Shown one piece after another: positions 31,718-40,234 of a stretch of DNA of 59,310 bases. The number at the start of each line of letters is the position of its first letter. The first letter of the stretch is position 1. Both the position numbers and the translations under genes were made by a program. The notes under the pieces are model-generated. The model had not been told where the DNA came from. It did no database searches and saw only the letters and a program-made list of their open reading frames with translations. Origin of the DNA: Christensenella sp. UBA7588 (lineage in GTDB: Bacteria > Bacillota > Clostridia > Christensenellales > CAG-917); NCBI GenBank assembly GCA_002478945.1, contig DLKM01000016.1:1-59310 (forward strand), written 5' to 3'.

Positions 31718-33673
31718 TTATTTGGGTTGCTTGAGAGTCGTTTTGAATCCTCTGTTCACTCTCATTGCGTTGAGTATTGCGACGATAGCCACACCGACGT
31801 CTCCGACAACCGCTATCCACATTGAATACGAGCCGAGTACGCCGCAAGCGGACAAAGCCATTATCGCGAGTTTCACGGCAAGCGAACCGACGATGTTTTC
31901 ATACACCACTCGCATCGTCTTTTTGGCTATATGTTTTGCGGTGGCAATTCCGCTCAAATCGTCCTGCATAAGCACCACGTCGCTTGCCTCGATTGCCGCG
32001 TCGCTTCCTACACCGCCCATTGCGATGCCTATATCCGAACGCATAAGCACGGGCGCGTCGTTGATGCCGTCTCCGACGAAGCACAGAACGTCGTCTTTCT
32101 TCTTTTGCGAAAGCAAAGTTTCGACGTGTTCAACCTTGTTTTGAGGGAGCAAAGACGCTTTGTAATCAGAAAGTTGCAATTCGTTTGCAACGCTTGCGGC
32201 AATCTGTTCGTTATCGCCCGTAAGCATAACGGTCTTGCATCCCATTTGATTGAGTCGTGCAATCGCTTCCTTCGATTCGGGCTTGATTTCGTCCGAAATA
32301 AGCAACGAACCGATAAATTCGTCGTTGTGCGCAACGTATACGACAGTTCCCACACCGTTTTGTTTTTCATACGGAATCTTGTAAGACTGCATAAGTTTTT
32401 CGTTGCCGCAATATATCGAATCGTCGTCTTTTGTTGCAATGATACCGTATCCCGCAACGTTGGTAAGCGTATAACCGCCCTCTATAGGCTTGTTATAGTA
32501 AGACACGATAGAGCGTGCGATAGGATGGTTAGAATCGTTTTCGGCAATGGCGGCAAGGCGCAAAACTTCGTTTTCGTCGAAATTTTGAGCAGGAGAGACC
32601 TGCGTAACGGCAAAGTTGCCTTTTGTCAAAGTTCCCGTTTTATCGAAAACGAAAACGTTGGCTTTGTCGAGCATTTCGAGATAGTTGGAGCCTTTGACGA
32701 GAATACCCATTCTCGACGCCGCACCGATACCCGCAAAGAACGAAAGAGGTACGGAAACAACCAAAGCGCAGGGACAAGATACGACCAAGAAACTCAATCC
32801 TCTATACACCCAAGTAAACCAGTCTTTCGTGACGGCACCGCCGATTACGGTAAGCAAAACAGCCGCCGCTACGACGCTCGGAGTGTAATATTTCGAAAAT
32901 TTGGTAATAAAGTTTTCTGCCTTAGATTTGCGTCCAGAAGCGTTCTCAACAAGCTCAAGTATTTTAGAAACGGTCGAATCATAGAATACTTTTGTCACTT
33001 GAACTTCGATTTGAGAGGTCAAATTGACGCAACCGCTGATAATGTCGTCTCCCTCTTTAAGCTCTCTGGGCAACGATTCTCCCGTCAGAGCTTTGGTATC
33101 GAGAGCCGTTGCGCCGCTCACGATTACACCGTCGAGAGGCACTTTTTCTCCGGGATAAACGACTATGACGTCGCCCACTTTTACCTCGCTCGGTTCGACT
33201 TGCTCCACCACTCCGTCCTCGCGCTTAACGTTGGCGTAATCGGGACGAATGTCCATAAGCGAAGAAATCGATTTGCGAGATTTGCCCGTGGCGTAACTTT
33301 GGAAGAACTCGCCCACTTGATAAAACAGAAGCACCGCGCATCCCTCGTCAAAGCCCTCTTGTCCGAGTTTCATAACGCTTGTGTATATGCCGAGCGCAAA
33401 TGCGCCGAGCGAAGCAACGCACATCAATATGTTTTCGTCAAGCAGTTGACCGTGAGCGATGTTGCGCCCTGCCTTGAAAAGCACGTCGTAACCGATTACG
33501 ACGTATACGGCAAAGTATAGGAAGAACGGCACTAGCCAACCGTATTCTCCGCCCACAGCCTGCGCAATGCCGACAGTCTTGTCAACGATAAGAACGACAA
33601 GAAACAATGCAAGCGCGACGATGATTCTTATTAAGTTTTTTCTCTCTTTTCTTGTAAGTTTGATTTTGCTCAT
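31718..33673 (-). CDS. P1B-type heavy-metal ATPase (Zn/Cd/Pb exporter type)
   Basis: 651 residues. It lacks an N-terminal HMA domain and starts directly at the membrane part. Seen: membrane metal site SCPCALVVS, phosphorylation site DKTGTLTKG, phosphatase loop TGES, the HP dipeptide (SNHPIARS) and hinge GDGINDAPVL. The CPC plus C-terminal transmembrane Lys/Asp pattern (IMALSACG..AVVGDVG) fits the ZntA/CadA group that exports Zn2+, Cd2+ or Pb2+. A free-standing HMA protein and an ArsR/SmtB repressor lie upstream on the same strand, with a dispersed repeat between. The ribosome-binding site is weak. Confidence 0.92.
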   Translation of the reverse strand: MSKIKLTRKERKNLIRIIVALALFLVVLIVDKTVGIAQAVGGEYGWLVPFFLYFAVYVVIGYDVLFKAGRNIAHGQLLDENILMCVASLGAFALGIYTSVMKLGQEGFDEGCAVLLFYQVGEFFQSYATGKSRKSISSLMDIRPDYANVKREDGVVEQVEPSEVKVGDVIVVYPGEKVPLDGVIVSGATALDTKALTGESLPRELKEGDDIISGCVNLTSQIEVQVTKVFYDSTVSKILELVENASGRKSKAENFITKFSKYYTPSVVAAAVLLTVIGGAVTKDWFTWVYRGLSFLVVSCPCALVVSVPLSFFAGIGAASRMGILVKGSNYLEMLDKANVFVFDKTGTLTKGNFAVTQVSPAQNFDENEVLRLAAIAENDSNHPIARSIVSYYNKPIEGGYTLTNVAGYGIIATKDDDSIYCGNEKLMQSYKIPYEKQNGVGTVVYVAHNDEFIGSLLISDEIKPESKEAIARLNQMGCKTVMLTGDNEQIAASVANELQLSDYKASLLPQNKVEHVETLLSQKKKDDVLCFVGDGINDAPVLMRSDIGIAMGGVGSDAAIEASDVVLMQDDLSGIATAKHIAKKTMRVVYENIVGSLAVKLAIMALSACGVLGSYSMWIAVVGDVGVAIVAILNAMRVNRGFKTTLKQPK

Positions 33674-33734
33674 AGTTTTTGTTAATTCCGCTTTTCACGG
33701 TCTTATTCTCGAGTGCTTCACAGCACTTTTAATG

Positions 33735-34045
33735 CAATTATCCCCCTTCTTCAGGTGGTTCCCCTATTCCGTTCCCCCTCTGCGCAATGCTTGAGGGAAC
33801 CCACGGAACTGCTCCGCAGGGGGCAACTCAACGCGATTGACGCAAAGCGTAACAATCGCTATTCCGTCGCTTCGCTCCTTACGGTACTCGGATAAATAGG
33901 TGTCGTACACTCATTATGTCACGCGCTTTGTGCGCCGCTACGCAACAGAATGGCGCAGTCGCTTGTACTACTCGTCAACCTCGACGCTCGATTTGCTCGC
34001 CGCCTTGCGGCTCGAGGTTCCGTCCTCGAAGAAGTATAATGCGTT
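33735..34045. repeat. Dispersed non-coding repeat, copy B
   Basis: Fills most of the 414-base gap (33674-34087) between the ATPase and HMA genes. The core 33741-33823 is nearly identical to 20400-20482. After an unrelated piece of about 60 bases, the shared blocks ATAGGTGTCGTACACT..TTATGTCACGCG, CTTGTACTAC and CGACGCTCGAT..CGCCTTGCGGC return in the same order as in copy A. It could weaken co-transcription of the two metal genes. Confidence 0.8.
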
Positions 34046-34087
34046 TATAGGGAGCGTCTGACGCAGTTATTCGCCGTTTAGCACATT

Positions 34088-34306
34088 TTAGAGAACGATT
34101 GTGCAGTCGGGTTCGATTTTGCGGCAGGTCTTAACTACCTTCTTCATTATCTCGTCAAAATTCTCGTCATTGGCGTCGATTGTCATACGTTGTCCCATAA
34201 AGTTGACGCTGGCGGAATTGACTCCGTCGATTTTTTGAATGGCACATTCCATTTTTGCGGCGCAGTTTGCGCAATCGAGGTCCTCAAGTTTGTAAACTTT
34301 TTTCAT
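34088..34306 (-). CDS. Stand-alone heavy-metal-associated (HMA) domain protein
   Basis: 72 residues, one ferredoxin-like HMA domain with the metal motif LDCANCAAKME (CxxC, Cys13 and Cys16 region). In many CadA/ZntA pumps this domain is fused to the ATPase N-terminus; here it is a separate gene upstream and probably delivers metal to the pump or buffers it. AGGAG site before the ATG. It appears to have its own promoter with an operator (34385-34400). Confidence 0.92.
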   Translation of the reverse strand: MKKVYKLEDLDCANCAAKMECAIQKIDGVNSASVNFMGQRMTIDANDENFDEIMKKVVKTCRKIEPDCTIVL

Positions 34307-34368
34307 AATTGATACTCCTTTTTGTTTTATAGTCTATCCTGCCGTGGCAGGTTCAGTCCGAATTTGAT

Positions 34369-34400
34369 TTGAATAATTGGACGATTGAACAATTATTCAA
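34369..34400 (-). promoter_or_regulatory. Metal-repressor operator upstream of the HMA gene
   Basis: TTGAA-caatta-TTCAA (34385-34400), with a further TTGAATAATT half-site at 34369-34378. The 5-6-5 layout repeats that upstream of arsR. A weak -35/-10 pair overlaps it on the minus strand. Confidence 0.65.
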
Positions 34401-34417
34401 CTATAGTGCCTAAAAAA

Positions 34418-34442
34418 TCAGGGGTTTAACCCTGTTTTTTTG
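34418..34442 (-). terminator. Terminator after the ArsR gene
   Basis: CAGGG-ttaaac-CCCTG followed by ATTTTTT on the minus strand, directly at the arsR stop. It separates arsR from the HMA gene. Confidence 0.7.
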
Positions 34443-34766
34443 TTATTCTTCGAGGACGTGAGTCAGACCGCACTGCATAATCAGCGTAACGTGGTCGTCA
34501 TCGAGAGAATATCTGACTTCTTTGCCCTCTTTTGTGCCTTTTACAAGTTTGATTGCACGAAGCACGCGAAGTTGATGCGAAACAGCCGACGTACTCATCC
34601 CGACTTTATCTGCAATCTCGCCAACGCACATATCGGAAAGTTGAAGGCAAGAAAGTATCTTCACTCTCGTCGGGTCGCCGAGTGCCTTGAAAAGTTCTGC
34701 CAAAGCGGACACTACTTCGTCATCGGGCATCGTATAGTTGTTTGAGTTTTTATCGTTTGTTTGCAT
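34443..34766 (-). CDS. ArsR/SmtB-family metal-sensing repressor
   Basis: 107 residues. Winged HTH with LFKALGDPTRVKILSCLQLSDMCVGEIADKV and recognition helix STSAVSHQLRVL. The alpha-5 metal site is visible near the C-terminus as DDDHVTLIMQCGLTHVLEE (Asp, His ... His, Glu), as in SmtB, CzrA and ZiaR, and a Cys lies in DMCVG as in the alpha-3 site of CadC-type sensors. Zn, Cd or Pb would release it from DNA. It likely controls itself and the HMA/ATPase genes through the two TTGAA-n6-TTCAA sites. Confidence 0.93.
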   Translation of the reverse strand: MQTNDKNSNNYTMPDDEVVSALAELFKALGDPTRVKILSCLQLSDMCVGEIADKVGMSTSAVSHQLRVLRAIKLVKGTKEGKEVRYSLDDDHVTLIMQCGLTHVLEE

Positions 34767-34779
34767 ATTGCCTCAACAC

Positions 34780-34836
34780 TTGAACTGTTATTCAATCGTT
34801 CATATATAATATATTGCAATCAAGGATATTTGTCAA
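34780..34836 (-). promoter_or_regulatory. arsR promoter and operator
   Basis: Minus strand: -35 TTGACA (34836-34831), 17-bp spacer, -10 TATATT (34813-34808). Operator TTGAA-ctgtta-TTCAA at 34780-34795 lies just downstream of the start site. Confidence 0.8.
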
Positions 34837-34958
34837 CGCTTTTTTATATTATTTTCGCATTTTTTTGAAGCAAAATTGCTTTTTTATTTGCGTTACGAAA
34901 CGAAATGTAGTATAAGCGACATTACTGTTTTTAACAATCAAAAAAACGCCGACAAATA

Positions 34959-34987
34959 TTGATTTTTTATTAAAAATAATATACACT
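34959..34987 (+). promoter_or_regulatory. Promoter of the twin metallophosphoesterase gene
   Basis: -35 TTGATT (34959-34964), 17-bp spacer, -10 TACACT (34982-34987). The untranslated leader then holds an 18-base alternating purine-pyrimidine run (35007-35024) containing the palindrome GCGTGCGCACGC, and the AGGAGG site. Confidence 0.55.
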
Positions 34988-35039
34988 TGTTTTGTTAATA
35001 AAAATTTGCGCGTGCGCACGCACGGGCATAGGAGGAAAT

Positions 35040-38000
35040 ATGAGCAATACGAAAATGCACCGTCTGCCGATGATACTCGTCATAGTTCTTGCGATTTTGC
35101 TTGCAAGCGTGATGAGTTTTTCTATTATTGACGGCGTTTCGGCCGCAGAAGCAACGCAAAAAACTATCGTTGCGGACGGCGAACAACTCACAATCGGGCA
35201 ATTCAGCGATATTCACTACTTCCCGATTGACTACTGCTATCACGACGTAACGAATCCCAACTACGTCACGAGCGATTTTTACAACTCGATGACGGGAGAT
35301 ACCAAACTCGTTCTTGAAAGCGGTATGATACTTGCAAAACAAGTAAAGAAATTCATCGAACAGGCGAAAAACCATACGGCACCGCACTACGTCTTTGCAA
35401 CGGGCGACCTCAGCAAAAACGGCGAGCATACCGCGCTTGTCGACGTAGCCAACTCTTTGCGTTATATGCAAAACGAAGTGAGACAAATCGAAGGTTACGA
35501 AAATTTCCAAGTTTTCACGACTCCCGGCAACCACGACCTTTACAACGCTTCGGGCGCGCTCTATTCACAAACCGACGGTTCGGGCAGAGTTTCGGACGGC
35601 GTTTCGGCGGCGCAATTCGCATTGATTTTCGCAGGATTGGGCTATCCAGACGCAAACCTTATGGGAGAAGGCGGAGCAATTTGCCTTACCGATATTTTCC
35701 CCGAAAATTATTGGTCGGGTACGTTTACCAGCGGTTATCACGCGTCTACAAACGCATCTAACCTCAATATCCACTATTACAACGATTATCTCGAAAAAAT
35801 CGCACACGACGATACTATCGAAGATAGCGAAAGAGTCGAGCTTTACTATCAAATCGGAGACAGCAACAACGTTTTGAGCTTCAGCGTCGAAATCCTTGAC
35901 GAAAATCAAGATTCCACCTCTTATTCGTTTATCGTTGCGGACGCGAGCGACAGAGTCGAAGAAGAAATCGGTTCTTACGCGCGAGTAAGCGAAAGCGAAT
36001 ACGAATACCTCAAAGCACATTGCCCCGATACAAAGTATTTCATCGAAGTTGACGGACACCTCGAAGAAGGCGGTTATATCGACACCGAAAACGAATACAG
36101 TTCCGGTTCGGACGTCGAGGGCGCATTCCTTTTGGGAGACCAAGTTTATCGTGCAACAGGTCAAAACCACCTCTGTGGCGGTCGTCTTACCGAAGGCGTG
36201 CTTAACTGGATGGAAAAATTCTGCGGCGAACAAAACGCTTCCACTCCCTCGCTCGGCGAAGAAACAATCGTTGCGGCATTCCACCAAAACGCGCTTCCGC
36301 ACTGGGAACAAGAGGACGAAATCCTCAAAGACTTCACGCTTTATAACTGGGAATACACCTCAAAGCGCATTCTCAATATGGGCATTCACTACGTTATGAC
36401 GGGACATATGCACGCAAGCGACGCTATGTCTTACACCGACGAGCAAGGCAGAACGCTTTACGATTTCCAAACCGGTTCTTGCGTAAGCTACGATTCTCCT
36501 CGCAGAGACCTTACCATTACTCGTTATAATTGCGACGGCAAACTCGGCGACAGCTGCGTGTCCTCTATCCAAAGACTCGACAACGAAGCGACTCCGCTCA
36601 AAGAAGTGCCGAGCTATAACGTATTTACCGATACCAAATTCGATTCGGTAAGTTTCACAGAGAAATATCAAGAATATCTCCAAGCAAAAGAAAACGGCGC
36701 GTCGGACGACGTAATCGCACAAAAATGGCAAGAAACCGTCGATACCAACCCGAATTTCCTTGCGTATATGATTCAATACCACAACGGTATCGGCACGCTC
36801 TCTTACAACGACTATATCAACCACGAGATTTATTCTCAACTTCTCGACCGCCTCGTAAGCCACTTCCTCAATCAAGACACGATTGACTCTCTTACGGGCA
36901 AAGTTACGGGATTCGTTGACGACTTCGCAGACGGAACGGGCGCAATAAACAAAATCGTTTTGGGATTCCTGTTCCCCGAAATCGAGCAACCCGAACAAGC
37001 AGACGGCACGAAAAAACTCGTCCGTTATATCCTTGACACGGTAGTCGGCGGAAATGACCTCGGACTTACCTATGAGCACAACGGCAAAACTTACGACACC
37101 GCCCTCGGTCTCGTCAACGACGTCGTCGGAGAAATCTTGGCTTGGACGTTCGGCGACGAAAGCATCGTAAGCGAGAAAAACGCGGCAAACAAGGGCAAAA
37201 TGAGCGTGCAAGACATTGCGGCTTTCATTCTTACCGCACACACCGCAGGCGTTGAAATCTCTCTTAACGAAACGTACGATACAATCGACGCAAACTTCAC
37301 GGAACAAGCGTACGGCGAAAACGAAACCTACCGCTTCAAACACCCCACCGACAAAACTTACCGCAAACGTATGCTTGCCGCCGTTAAAGATATGCAAGCT
37401 CAACTCCAAAGCGGAGAATTTGTCGAAAGATTGCTCAACGCTCTGCTCGACCCCATTTTCGTCGAGGACGGCTCTTTGCTCAAGAGCATTTTGGGCTATC
37501 ACTTCGATTTTGAAAAAGCAATCGACGCACATTATCTTACCGAAGAACAATTCAACAGCCTCAAAAAAGGATTGAGCAGCATCGGCGAAAATATGCCCGA
37601 CATTCTCAATCTTGCATCGGCTTTCCTCGAAAAATACGGTATTACCGTTGAAATTCCCGAGTCGTTCTCTCTCGATGCAAACGATTTCTGCTTGCTCGAC
37701 ATCGTCAACGATTTGCTCCCCACCATTAAGGGCGTCGTTGCAAAACTTCTCGGATTCTCGCTCGACGGTCCGGACGTTATCTCGATTGTCAACAACTTCC
37801 TCGACAGCTATATGGTTGACAGCTTCTACATCGGTCTCGGCGGTATCGCAGAAGATATAGTCGTGGCATTTGCAACGGACGTTTATCCCGACCTTGCAAA
37901 CTTCACGAATCCGACTCAACCCACGCTTTTCCAACCGTATGACGGCTACGAATATGCAGGAACTCAACTTTCGTATTTGAGCAGCATCAACTACGTTTCG

Positions 38001-39662
38001 AGAGTCGGCGCAGTATTCAACGCGGCAACGCAAGAAAACGGCAGAGTTCCCTCGAGAGTTACGGGCAACTTCGATACGACCAATTCCACGACAGCCTACA
38101 CCGTAAAATTCTATACGGGAGAGGACGTTTACGGTACGTTTAGACTTCTCGACAAAGACGGCAACGTCATAGGCACCGTCTCCACGGAGAAAGCAAAAGC
38201 CCTTGCGGCATACAAAGAAAACAAAACCGATTATCTCGACATTACCGCAAGCGCAACGTTTGACGGCATTACCGTTGAGATGCTCACGCAAACCAAGCCT
38301 CAATATATTCCTCTTATCGACCTCGGCTTGCTCTGCCTCACTCACGGCGAGATTATGGACGACAACGACACTCCGTACGTCTACGGCGACAGAGATAAAG
38401 CAAGCTCAAACAGCGTGATTTACTGGAACGTTCATACCGTTACGATTACGGGACTCAAAGCCGACACGACGTATTACTACGACATCGCAGGTAACTACTG
38501 CGTCGACGACGCTCCGCACTACTTCTCGTTGACCGATTACATCGGAACGAAAGGTTATGACAAGAACTACCTCACGTTCACGACCGCAAAAGACGTCGAT
38601 ACGGATAAGTTTGAATTCCTTACAATCGCAGACATTCAAGGTATGATTCAAGGAATGTACGACGACAGCCACCAAGCAGTCGACGCATTGCTTAGCGACG
38701 AGCGTACGAACGCATTCGATTTCATTCTCAATGCGGGCGATATGTGCGACAACGGCAAGAACTTCAATCAATGGGGTATGGCTCTCAACACCTATCAAGA
38801 CCTCAATCTCAACACCTCTACGTTCTTTACGTCGGGCAACCACGAGAACAACACGGGCGCAATGGGCAGATACTTCAACTACACCGCTCTCAAAGACGGC
38901 GAAGCTCAAAAGATTGACAGCGAATACTATTCGTTCGATTATGCAAACGCACACTTTACCGTTCTTGACACAAACGACGCAACGACGGAAGGTCTCGGCG
39001 CAGAACAACTCGAATGGCTCACAAACGACCTCAAGAACACCACGCAGAAATGGAAATTCGTGCTTATGCACAAGAGTTTGTACAGCGCAGGTTCACACGC
39101 AACCGACGGCGAAGTCGTTGCAATGAGAAGCCAACTCTCCAAGTTGTTTGCGGAAAACGGCGTAAATATGGTATTTGCAGGTCACGACCACACCTACACC
39201 ACAACGGTTATCGTGGACAAAGACGGCAATGCAGTTGTTGACGAAAAATCCGAAAACGGCGTGCGTTACACCGGAAACGGCGTTGTATACATCACTCTCG
39301 GCACTTTGGGAACGAAGTATTACACCTACAAAGAGAACGATACGACGACGAGCAAGTTCGACAAGGACAACAGCATTCTCGAGACTCTCGATTCTCAAAC
39401 CTTCGGCAAAGTAATAGTTGACGGAGACGTAATCACGTTCACAGGCTATTATTACAACCGCACGACGGGCAAAATCGACGAAATCGGCAAATCTTCCGTC
39501 ACAACGATTAAACCGATTGAACCCGCCGCAGATGAGAAAGACAACAAACTTATGGTCATTCTTCTCTCCACTCTTATCCCCGGCACAGCAGTTGCAGGCA
39601 CGGGTATCGGACTCGGCGTACACTTCGGTTTGAAGAAGAAAAAATCAAAAATAAGCGCGTAA
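35040..39662 (+). CDS. Giant surface-anchored protein with two metallophosphoesterase domains
   Basis: 1540 residues from ATG 35040 (AGGAGG site). Signal peptide 1-38. First calcineurin-like domain (about 52-470): QFSDIHYFP, GDLSKNGEH, TPGNHDLYN, AFHQN and MTGHMHASD. A long helical middle (about 480-1000) has no recognised family. An Ig/FN3-like domain (about 1010-1180, TITGLKADTTYYYDI) introduces the second metallophosphoesterase domain (about 1190-1450), arranged as in purple acid phosphatases: TIADIQG, NAGDMCDNG, SGNHENN, LMHKSLYS, AGHDHTY. A C-terminal membrane segment (about 1504-1528) ends in basic KKKKSK. Both active sites look complete. It should hydrolyse phosphoesters outside the cell. 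Terminator follows. Confidence 0.9.
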   Translation: MSNTKMHRLPMILVIVLAILLASVMSFSIIDGVSAAEATQKTIVADGEQLTIGQFSDIHYFPIDYCYHDVTNPNYVTSDFYNSMTGDTKLVLESGMILAKQVKKFIEQAKNHTAPHYVFATGDLSKNGEHTALVDVANSLRYMQNEVRQIEGYENFQVFTTPGNHDLYNASGALYSQTDGSGRVSDGVSAAQFALIFAGLGYPDANLMGEGGAICLTDIFPENYWSGTFTSGYHASTNASNLNIHYYNDYLEKIAHDDTIEDSERVELYYQIGDSNNVLSFSVEILDENQDSTSYSFIVADASDRVEEEIGSYARVSESEYEYLKAHCPDTKYFIEVDGHLEEGGYIDTENEYSSGSDVEGAFLLGDQVYRATGQNHLCGGRLTEGVLNWMEKFCGEQNASTPSLGEETIVAAFHQNALPHWEQEDEILKDFTLYNWEYTSKRILNMGIHYVMTGHMHASDAMSYTDEQGRTLYDFQTGSCVSYDSPRRDLTITRYNCDGKLGDSCVSSIQRLDNEATPLKEVPSYNVFTDTKFDSVSFTEKYQEYLQAKENGASDDVIAQKWQETVDTNPNFLAYMIQYHNGIGTLSYNDYINHEIYSQLLDRLVSHFLNQDTIDSLTGKVTGFVDDFADGTGAINKIVLGFLFPEIEQPEQADGTKKLVRYILDTVVGGNDLGLTYEHNGKTYDTALGLVNDVVGEILAWTFGDESIVSEKNAANKGKMSVQDIAAFILTAHTAGVEISLNETYDTIDANFTEQAYGENETYRFKHPTDKTYRKRMLAAVKDMQAQLQSGEFVERLLNALLDPIFVEDGSLLKSILGYHFDFEKAIDAHYLTEEQFNSLKKGLSSIGENMPDILNLASAFLEKYGITVEIPESFSLDANDFCLLDIVNDLLPTIKGVVAKLLGFSLDGPDVISIVNNFLDSYMVDSFYIGLGGIAEDIVVAFATDVYPDLANFTNPTQPTLFQPYDGYEYAGTQLSYLSSINYVSRVGAVFNAATQENGRVPSRVTGNFDTTNSTTAYTVKFYTGEDVYGTFRLLDKDGNVIGTVSTEKAKALAAYKENKTDYLDITASATFDGITVEMLTQTKPQYIPLIDLGLLCLTHGEIMDDNDTPYVYGDRDKASSNSVIYWNVHTVTITGLKADTTYYYDIAGNYCVDDAPHYFSLTDYIGTKGYDKNYLTFTTAKDVDTDKFEFLTIADIQGMIQGMYDDSHQAVDALLSDERTNAFDFILNAGDMCDNGKNFNQWGMALNTYQDLNLNTSTFFTSGNHENNTGAMGRYFNYTALKDGEAQKIDSEYYSFDYANAHFTVLDTNDATTEGLGAEQLEWLTNDLKNTTQKWKFVLMHKSLYSAGSHATDGEVVAMRSQLSKLFAENGVNMVFAGHDHTYTTTVIVDKDGNAVVDEKSENGVRYTGNGVVYITLGTLGTKYYTYKENDTTTSKFDKDNSILETLDSQTFGKVIVDGDVITFTGYYYNRTTGKIDEIGKSSVTTIKPIEPAADEKDNKLMVILLSTLIPGTAVAGTGIGLGVHFGLKKKKSKISA

Positions 39663-39676
39663 TAATCGCTTATAAT

Positions 39677-39714
39677 TAACAAAAAACGCTCACTGTTTAG
39701 TGAGCGTTTTTTAT
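39677..39714 (+). terminator. Terminator after the twin metallophosphoesterase gene
   Basis: AAAAAACGCTCACT-gttt-AGTGAGCGTTTTTT, a perfect stem with A and T runs. Confidence 0.9.
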
Positions 39715-39743
39715 TGTTCCATAAATTCCTCAAAACTTTTTGA

Positions 39744-39867
39744 CACAATGCGTTAAATAGATGAATAACGCGAAAGCACCCCGAGGAGTGCAAACCCAAC
39801 GTACAAACGTACGTGATTTGCAAAACTCGGGGTGCTGACAAAGTTAGTCGCTATTTTACGCATTGTG
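39744..39867. repeat. 124-bp near-complete palindromic element
   Basis: Outer arms CACAATGCGTTAAATAG (39744-39760) and CTATTTTACGCATTGTG (39851-39867) match 16 of 17. Nested arms follow: GCACCCCGAG (39776-39785) / CTCGGGGTGC (39826-39835), GCAAA / TTTGC, and ACGTAC (39799-39804) / GTACGT (39809-39814) around an AAAC loop. The right end abuts the hinT stop codon. It could be a small non-autonomous mobile element, or serve as the terminator of the hrcA-hinT operon, although it lacks a long T run. Confidence 0.65.
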
Positions 39868-40209
39868 TTAACACATTGTGTCGGACAATTTAGTCCCACC
39901 CAAGATGTGTATATGCAAATGCCCAACCGACTGACATCCGTCCTCGCCTTTGTTCGATACGAGACGGAAGCCGTTTTGAAGCCCTAAAGTATCGACGAGC
40001 GAAGATAATTTTTTGACGCATTTTGCAAGCGTTTGCGCTTGAGCGTCCGTCATATCGACGATGTTTGCATAATGCTCTTTGGGTATGAGCAAAAGATGCA
40101 CGGGAGCTTGAGGATTGAGGTCCTTGATGATTATCATATCGTCGTCCTCATAGAGCTTCGTGGACGGAATATCGCCTTTTACGATTTTACAAAAAACACA
40201 GTTATCCAT
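39868..40209 (-). CDS. HIT-family (HinT-type) nucleotide phosphoramidase
   Basis: 113 residues. CVFCKIVKGDIPS opening (zinc-type Cys pair seen in many bacterial HIT proteins) and the histidine triad GHLHIHILGG near the C-terminus. It hydrolyses adenosine phosphoramidates or acyl-adenylates. GGAGG site. Last gene of the heat-shock/modification cluster, 25 bases after mtaB. Confidence 0.94.
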   Translation of the reverse strand: MDNCVFCKIVKGDIPSTKLYEDDDMIIIKDLNPQAPVHLLLIPKEHYANIVDMTDAQAQTLAKCVKKLSSLVDTLGLQNGFRLVSNKGEDGCQSVGHLHIHILGGTKLSDTMC

Positions 40210-40234
40210 AAATTGCCTCCGTTAGATGCAGAAA

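Noticed and set aside
31931..33520. 529-codon open frame on the plus strand opposite the P-type ATPase
   Set aside because: Shadow frame; all ATPase motifs lie on the minus strand.
33567..33895. Open frames of 60-75 codons across the ATPase end and repeat copy B
   Set aside because: They overlap the ATPase gene or the repeat and have no site or conserved content.
36360..38345. 661-codon open frame on the minus strand opposite the twin metallophosphoesterase
   Set aside because: It is a shadow frame with atypical composition (Cys, Val and Arg rich); the + strand carries clear active-site motifs throughout.
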